From Cellulomonas hominis (GTDB lineage: Bacteria > Actinomycetota > Actinomycetes > Actinomycetales > Cellulomonadaceae): a stretch of DNA of 64,000 nucleotides. This document shows, one piece after another, positions 60,583 through 64,000 of the stretch (position 1 is the first letter of the stretch; each line of letters opens with the position of its first letter). The stretch spans positions 124,001 through 188,000 of the forward strand of contig NZ_CABEGA010000001.1 in NCBI RefSeq assembly GCF_901521055.1. The letters are read 5' to 3'. Below the pieces are notes generated by a model. That model saw only the letters and a program-made list of their open reading frames with translations. It was not told where the DNA came from and did not search any database. Position numbers and translations under genes: made by a program.

Positions 60583-62175
60583 ATGCGCGGTCGGTGGTTG
60601 AGGGATGCTCGTCCCGGCTCCTCGGGGCGTCCACGGGATCGCGTGGTCGCTGCGGCGGCCGCGGTGGCGGTGCTGGCGGCGCTCGGGGCGTGCAGCGAGG
60701 GAGGGTCGAGCGACGCCTCCTTCGGGCAGGAGATGGCACAGGACGACGCCTTCGCCCCCGATGACTGGCGCGACGTCCCGACCGAGCCGCAGGAGGAGTA
60801 CGACGACTCCCCGGAGCAGCCGTTCCAGGACGTGACGACGAGCCCCCTGTCGACGTTCGCCTCCGACGTGGACACCGCGTCGTACAGCAACATGCGCCGG
60901 CAGCTGACGCAGGGCGCCGAGCCGGAGGGCGTGCGGATCGAGGAGCTGGTCAACTACTTCGACTACGACTACCCGGCCCCCGCGGCGGACGCCGCCGACC
61001 CCTTCACGGTGACGACGCAGGTCGCGCGTGCGCCGTGGGCGCCGGAGCACCAGCTCGCGATGATCGGCGTGCAGGCGACGGACGCGGCACCGACGAGCGA
61101 GGGCAACAACATCGTCTTCCTGCTCGACGTGTCCGGGTCGATGGACGAGCCCGACAAGCTGCCGCTGCTCGCCGAGTCGTTCGCGCTCCTGGTCGAGCAG
61201 CTCGACGAGGACGACACCGTCTCGATCGTGACGTACGCCGGCAGCAACATCGTCCTGGCGGACTCGGTGCCGGGGAGTGAGCGCGAGGAGCTCGTGCGGA
61301 TCCTGAGCGAGCTGCGGGCCGGGGGGTCGACCGGCGGGGCGTCGGGCCTCCAGACCGCGTACGAGCTCGCGACGAAGAACTACATCGAGGGCGGCAACAA
61401 CCGGGTCGTGCTGGCGACCGACGGCGACTTCAACGTCGGGCCGTCGACCCCCGAGCAGCTCACCGAGCTGATCCAGGAGCACGCCGCGACGGGCGTGCAG
61501 ATCTCGGTCCTCGGGTTCGGCATGGACAACCTCAAGGACAACACGATGGAGGCGATCGCCGACCACGGGAACGGCAACTACGCCTACATCGACACCCTCG
61601 ACGAGGCGCGCAAGGTCCTCGTGGACGAGTTCGACTCCACGATGTTCGTCGTCGCCCAGGACCTGAAGGTGCAGGTCGAGCTCAACCCCGCGGCCGTCTC
61701 GCAGTACCGGCTGCTGGGCTACGACAACCGTCGCCTCGAGGACGAGGAGTTCGACGACGACACCAAGGACGCCGGCGACGTCGGTGCCGGGCACTCCGTC
61801 ACGGCGTTCTACGAGCTGGTGCCGGCCGGTGATGAGGACCGTGACGACGACCTGGACTACCAGGACCACGCGACGTCGGGCTCCAGCGACTTCCTGACCG
61901 TGCACGTCCGCTACAAGGACCCCGGGGCGACCGAGAGCACCGAGGTCGTCGTCCGCGCCGGCGCCGACACGTACACCCGCTCGCCGACCGACGACTTCCG
62001 GTTCGCCTCCGCCGTCGTCGAGTTCGGCCTCGTGGCGACCGGGTCCCAGTACGCCGACGGTGCCGACACCGCCCGCGCCCGGGACCGTGCCCTGGAAGCC
62101 CTCGGGGAGGACCCCTACGGCCTGCGCACCGAGTTCGTCGGCCTCGTCGAGAGGTACGAGAGGATCGCCGGCTGA
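60583..62175 (+). CDS. VWA-domain lipoprotein (YfbK-like)
   Basis: The 530-residue protein has a lipoprotein signal (VAAAAAVAVLAALGAC), then the YfbK-type N-terminal domain with STFASDVDTASYSNMRRQL. A von Willebrand A domain follows with a full MIDAS site (FLLDVSGSMDEPDK; STGGASGLQ; ATDGDFNVG). The C-terminal DUF3520-like domain has YKDPGATEST and ends at VGLVERYERIAG. GGAGGGG lies six bases before ATG 60583. TACTGT at 60502 may be the -10 box. The last 310 bases exist again as a relic at 37380-37693. Role unknown; metal-dependent binding of partners outside the membrane is expected. Confidence 0.9.
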   Translation: MRGRWLRDARPGSSGRPRDRVVAAAAAVAVLAALGACSEGGSSDASFGQEMAQDDAFAPDDWRDVPTEPQEEYDDSPEQPFQDVTTSPLSTFASDVDTASYSNMRRQLTQGAEPEGVRIEELVNYFDYDYPAPAADAADPFTVTTQVARAPWAPEHQLAMIGVQATDAAPTSEGNNIVFLLDVSGSMDEPDKLPLLAESFALLVEQLDEDDTVSIVTYAGSNIVLADSVPGSEREELVRILSELRAGGSTGGASGLQTAYELATKNYIEGGNNRVVLATDGDFNVGPSTPEQLTELIQEHAATGVQISVLGFGMDNLKDNTMEAIADHGNGNYAYIDTLDEARKVLVDEFDSTMFVVAQDLKVQVELNPAAVSQYRLLGYDNRRLEDEEFDDDTKDAGDVGAGHSVTAFYELVPAGDEDRDDDLDYQDHATSGSSDFLTVHVRYKDPGATESTEVVVRAGADTYTRSPTDDFRFASAVVEFGLVATGSQYADGADTARARDRALEALGEDPYGLRTEFVGLVERYERIAG

Positions 62176-62301
62176 CCGGCCCCGGTCGAACGGTGACATG
62201 ACGAGGCGGTACCTTCGACGTCGTCGCCTCGGAGCAGCCTCGCAGCAGCCCCGAACGACGCGGGCGTCGTCCTGAGGGCTCGAGGGACGAACCCCGTGGC
62301 C

Positions 62302-62374
62302 GGGCCTCTAGCTCAACTGGCAGAGCAGCGGACTTTTAATCCGCGGGTTGTGGGTTCGATCCCCACGGGGCCCA
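62302..62374 (+). tRNA. tRNA-Lys (anticodon TTT)
   Basis: The cloverleaf can be drawn fully. Acceptor GGGCCTC pairs with GGGGCCC (one G-T). The D arm is GCTC/GAGC. The anticodon stem GCGGA/TCCGC has loop CTTTTAA, anticodon TTT. The T arm GTGGG/CCCAC has loop TTCGATC. Discriminator is A at 62374, and CCA is not encoded. This isoacceptor reads AAA, a rare codon in such GC-rich genomes. Confidence 0.95.
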
Positions 62375-62477
62375 CCTCACCTGCACGTCCCCGTCCGCAC
62401 CGGACCGGTGCTGCCCTTGACCGGCCGGGTGCCCCACGGGACCCTGAGGGCCACAGCGAGGTCGAGGGGGATCCGCC

Positions 62478-62654
62478 ATGAAGTCACTCAGGTGCATGGT
62501 CGGCCGGCACGACTGGTTCGCGGAGCGGAACCCCGACCAGGGCGGGCCCCAGGCGATCACCGAGGTCTGCGCCCGGTGCGGCGCCGACCGCCCGGTGTAC
62601 GAGCCGTCGTCCGGCATGGGGATCTCGACGGCGATGATGCGCGGGCCCAGCTGA
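62478..62654 (+). CDS. Small zinc-ribbon-like protein
   Basis: The 58-residue protein (MKSLRCMVGRHDWFAERNPD at the start) has C6, H11 and a CxxC at residues 32-35 (VCARCGADRP), the layout of a one-knuckle zinc ribbon such as DUF1660-like proteins. GAGGGGG precedes the ATG by eight bases. Too short for many gene callers, but start signal, codon bias and Cys/His spacing support it. Function unknown. Confidence 0.75.
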   Translation: MKSLRCMVGRHDWFAERNPDQGGPQAITEVCARCGADRPVYEPSSGMGISTAMMRGPS

Positions 62655-62676
62655 GCGGTCGCCACCGACGACCGGC

Positions 62677-64000
62677 TCAGTAGGTGAACACCGACACGTC
62701 CCCGCGCAGGTCGCTCGCCAGCTGGGCGAGCTCCCCGACGGAGCTGCCCATCTGGGTGACGACAGCCGCGCTCGTCTCCGCCGCCGACGCCACCCCGGTG
62801 ATGTTCTGCGCGATCTCCGAGGAGCCGGTCGCGGCCTCCTGGACGCTGCGGGACATCTCGGTGGTGGTGGCGGTCTGCTCCTCGACGGCGGACGCGATGG
62901 TCAGCTGGTAGTCGTTGATCGAGGCGATGATCGCGCCGATCTGCCCGATGGCAGAGACCGCGTCGCCCGTGTCGTTCTGGATGGCCTCGACCCGGCGGGC
63001 GATGTCCTCCGTGGCCTTGGCGGTCTCCTGCGCGAGCTCCTTGACCTCGCCGGCGACGACCGCGAAGCCCTTGCCCGCCTCGCCCGCACGGGCCGCCTCG
63101 ATCGTCGCGTTCAGCGCCAGCAGGTTCGTCTGCTCCGCGATGGACGTGATCACCTTGACGACGTTGCCGATCTCCTGGCTCGACGCACCCAGGCGGGCGA
63201 CGTGCTGGTTCGTCTCCTCGGCGACGCCCGTGGCCTGGGCCGCGACCTTCGCCGCGAGCGAGGCGTTCTGCGCGATCTCCTGGATGGACGCGCCCATCTC
63301 CTCCGCGCCCGCGGCGACGGTCTGGACGTTGCGGGACACCTGCTCGGCAGCGGCGGCGACCACGCCCGCCTGGTGGCTCGTCTCGCGCGAGCCGGCCTCG
63401 ACCTGCCCGTTGGCGGTGGCCATCTCCTCCGCGGCCGCGGCGAGCGTCTGCGCCTTCTCCACGACGTGCGCGAGCGTCGCGCGCAGCGAGGCCTGCGCGG
63501 TGGCGAGGTCGGTCGCCATCGCGCCGATCTCGTCGCGGCTGCGGACCGGGGCCTCGACCGTGAGGTCCCCGCGCGCCATCGCCGCGAGCGCCACCCGCAC
63601 CCGCTCGACGCTGCGGCGCATCGAGCCGGCCACCGTGAACGCGAGCGTCAGGACGACCGCCAGCGCCGCACCGAGGCTGATCACGAGCAGCCGGACCGAG
63701 GAGTCCGACTCGTGCTGCGCCTCGGCGGCCAGGTCGTTCGACAGGGCGGTCAGGTCGGCGTCGAGCTGGTCCAGGTCACCGGCGAAGGCCGTCGCCATCG
63801 GCACGGACACCTCGGTCAGCAGCGTCTCGTACTCGCCGCCGTCCGGGGCCGCGAGCGCGGCGGGCGTCAGCTGCGCGTCGCGGACGTCGAGCCACGCGGC
63901 GTAGTCGGCCTTGAAGGCCAGCCACGCGTCCAGGTCCGCCGCCTCGGTCGCGTCGAACGCGGCGATCTTCTCCGTCATCCCCGCGTCGTTGTCCTGCTGC
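62677..64000 (-). CDS. Methyl-accepting chemotaxis protein, 5' end beyond the window
   Basis: At least 441 residues are visible. The frame remains open to base 64000, so the N-terminal span and the true start are missing; an internal ATG at 63978 is not the start. Visible parts are the end of a four-helix ligand domain, the second membrane span ([20 protein letters not shown]), a HAMP domain, and the long coiled-coil signalling domain with the hairpin tip [28 protein letters not shown] (residues shortened: [19 protein letters not shown]). It signals to CheA/CheW, implying a motile host. There is no C-terminal CheR-binding pentapeptide (ends VSVFTY). Confidence 0.93.
   Translation of the reverse strand, partial: QQDNDAGMTEKIAAFDATEAADLDAWLAFKADYAAWLDVRDAQLTPAALAAPDGGEYETLLTEVSVPMATAFAGDLDQLDADLTALSNDLAAEAQHESDSSVRLLVISLGAALAVVLTLAFTVAGSMRRSVERVRVALAAMARGDLTVEAPVRSRDEIGAMATDLATAQASLRATLAHVVEKAQTLAAAAEEMATANGQVEAGSRETSHQAGVVAAAAEQVSRNVQTVAAGAEEMGASIQEIAQNASLAAKVAAQATGVAEETNQHVARLGASSQEIGNVVKVITSIAEQTNLLALNATIEAARAGEAGKGFAVVAGEVKELAQETAKATEDIARRVEAIQNDTGDAVSAIGQIGAIIASINDYQLTIASAVEEQTATTTEMSRSVQEAATGSSEIAQNITGVASAAETSAAVVTQMGSSVGELAQLASDLRGDVSVFTY

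Noticed and set aside
62348-62683. 111-codon + frame starting within tRNA-Lys
   Set aside because: It starts inside the tRNA and overlaps the better supported 58-residue zinc-ribbon gene in another frame.

Overview
The window is chromosomal DNA of a very GC-rich actinomycete, most likely a motile Cellulomonas-type member of the Micrococcales. This is inferred from codon bias, frequent GTG starts and 4-bp GTGA/ATGA gene overlaps, leaderless promoters, a LysX-type lysyl-phosphatidylglycerol synthase, arsenate reductases of the mycothiol-coupled kind and a chemotaxis receptor. I see no prophage, insertion sequence, CRISPR array or rRNA. About 60 genes are packed tightly. The only gap over 300 bases (37365-37847) holds a gene relic and a promoter element.

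Layout. 1-6.6 kb: a large anchored exported protein (partial), then a formylglycine-generating enzyme beside the type I sulfatase it would activate, and a multi-span membrane protein. 6.6-16.2 kb: a TetR-controlled ABC-2 drug exporter, an aldo/keto reductase, a TPM-domain membrane protein, a DUF2200 protein, an MFS exporter with its ArsR-type regulator, and a stand-alone ATP-dependent DNA ligase. 16.3-21 kb: a complete kdpFABC high-affinity K+ pump operon, preceded by a 27-residue membrane microprotein and without kdpDE nearby. 21.2-28.7 kb: a redox and electrophile-response locus (PPOX protein, two SDR/NmrA proteins, DoxX, two convergent TetR regulators, a quinone-reductase-like enzyme, a luciferase-like oxidoreductase, an F420/NADP-type dinucleotide-binding protein). 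Its two outward operons share one promoter/operator design. 28.7-33.1 kb: a GH3 glycosidase and MFS transporter under a regulator carrying two TetR DNA-binding domains. 33.1-34.7 kb: a choloylglycine-hydrolase family enzyme and a single-domain response regulator.

34.7-45.4 kb is an envelope locus: two paralogous small helical proteins, each translationally coupled to a membrane-anchored hydrolase (metallophosphoesterase; polysaccharide deacetylase), a sortase-anchored repeat protein, a CPBP protease, a two-component system and an ABC exporter. 45.4-52.4 kb: esterase, DMT transporter and LysX in one overlapping operon, then an amino-acid permease. 52.4-56.9 kb: a frameshifted DUF2510 membrane protein, a large sortase-anchored adhesin-like protein and a second CPBP protease. 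56.9-60 kb: an arsenic island (ArsR-ArsC fusion, ArsC, Cys-rich small protein, ArsM, ArsR). 60-64 kb: two lipoproteins, tRNA-Lys, a small zinc-ribbon protein and a chemotaxis receptor running off the right end.

The signals that stand out are these. (1) A 16-bp near-palindrome lies exactly 58 bases before the start codon of four genes, none of which has a Shine-Dalgarno sequence. (2) A chimeric relic joins an arsenic-type operator to the 3' end of the VWA gene found 24 kb away. (3) The small-helical-protein/hydrolase pair is duplicated. (4) A Cys-rich microprotein is stop/start-coupled to arsM. (5) A microprotein precedes kdpF.
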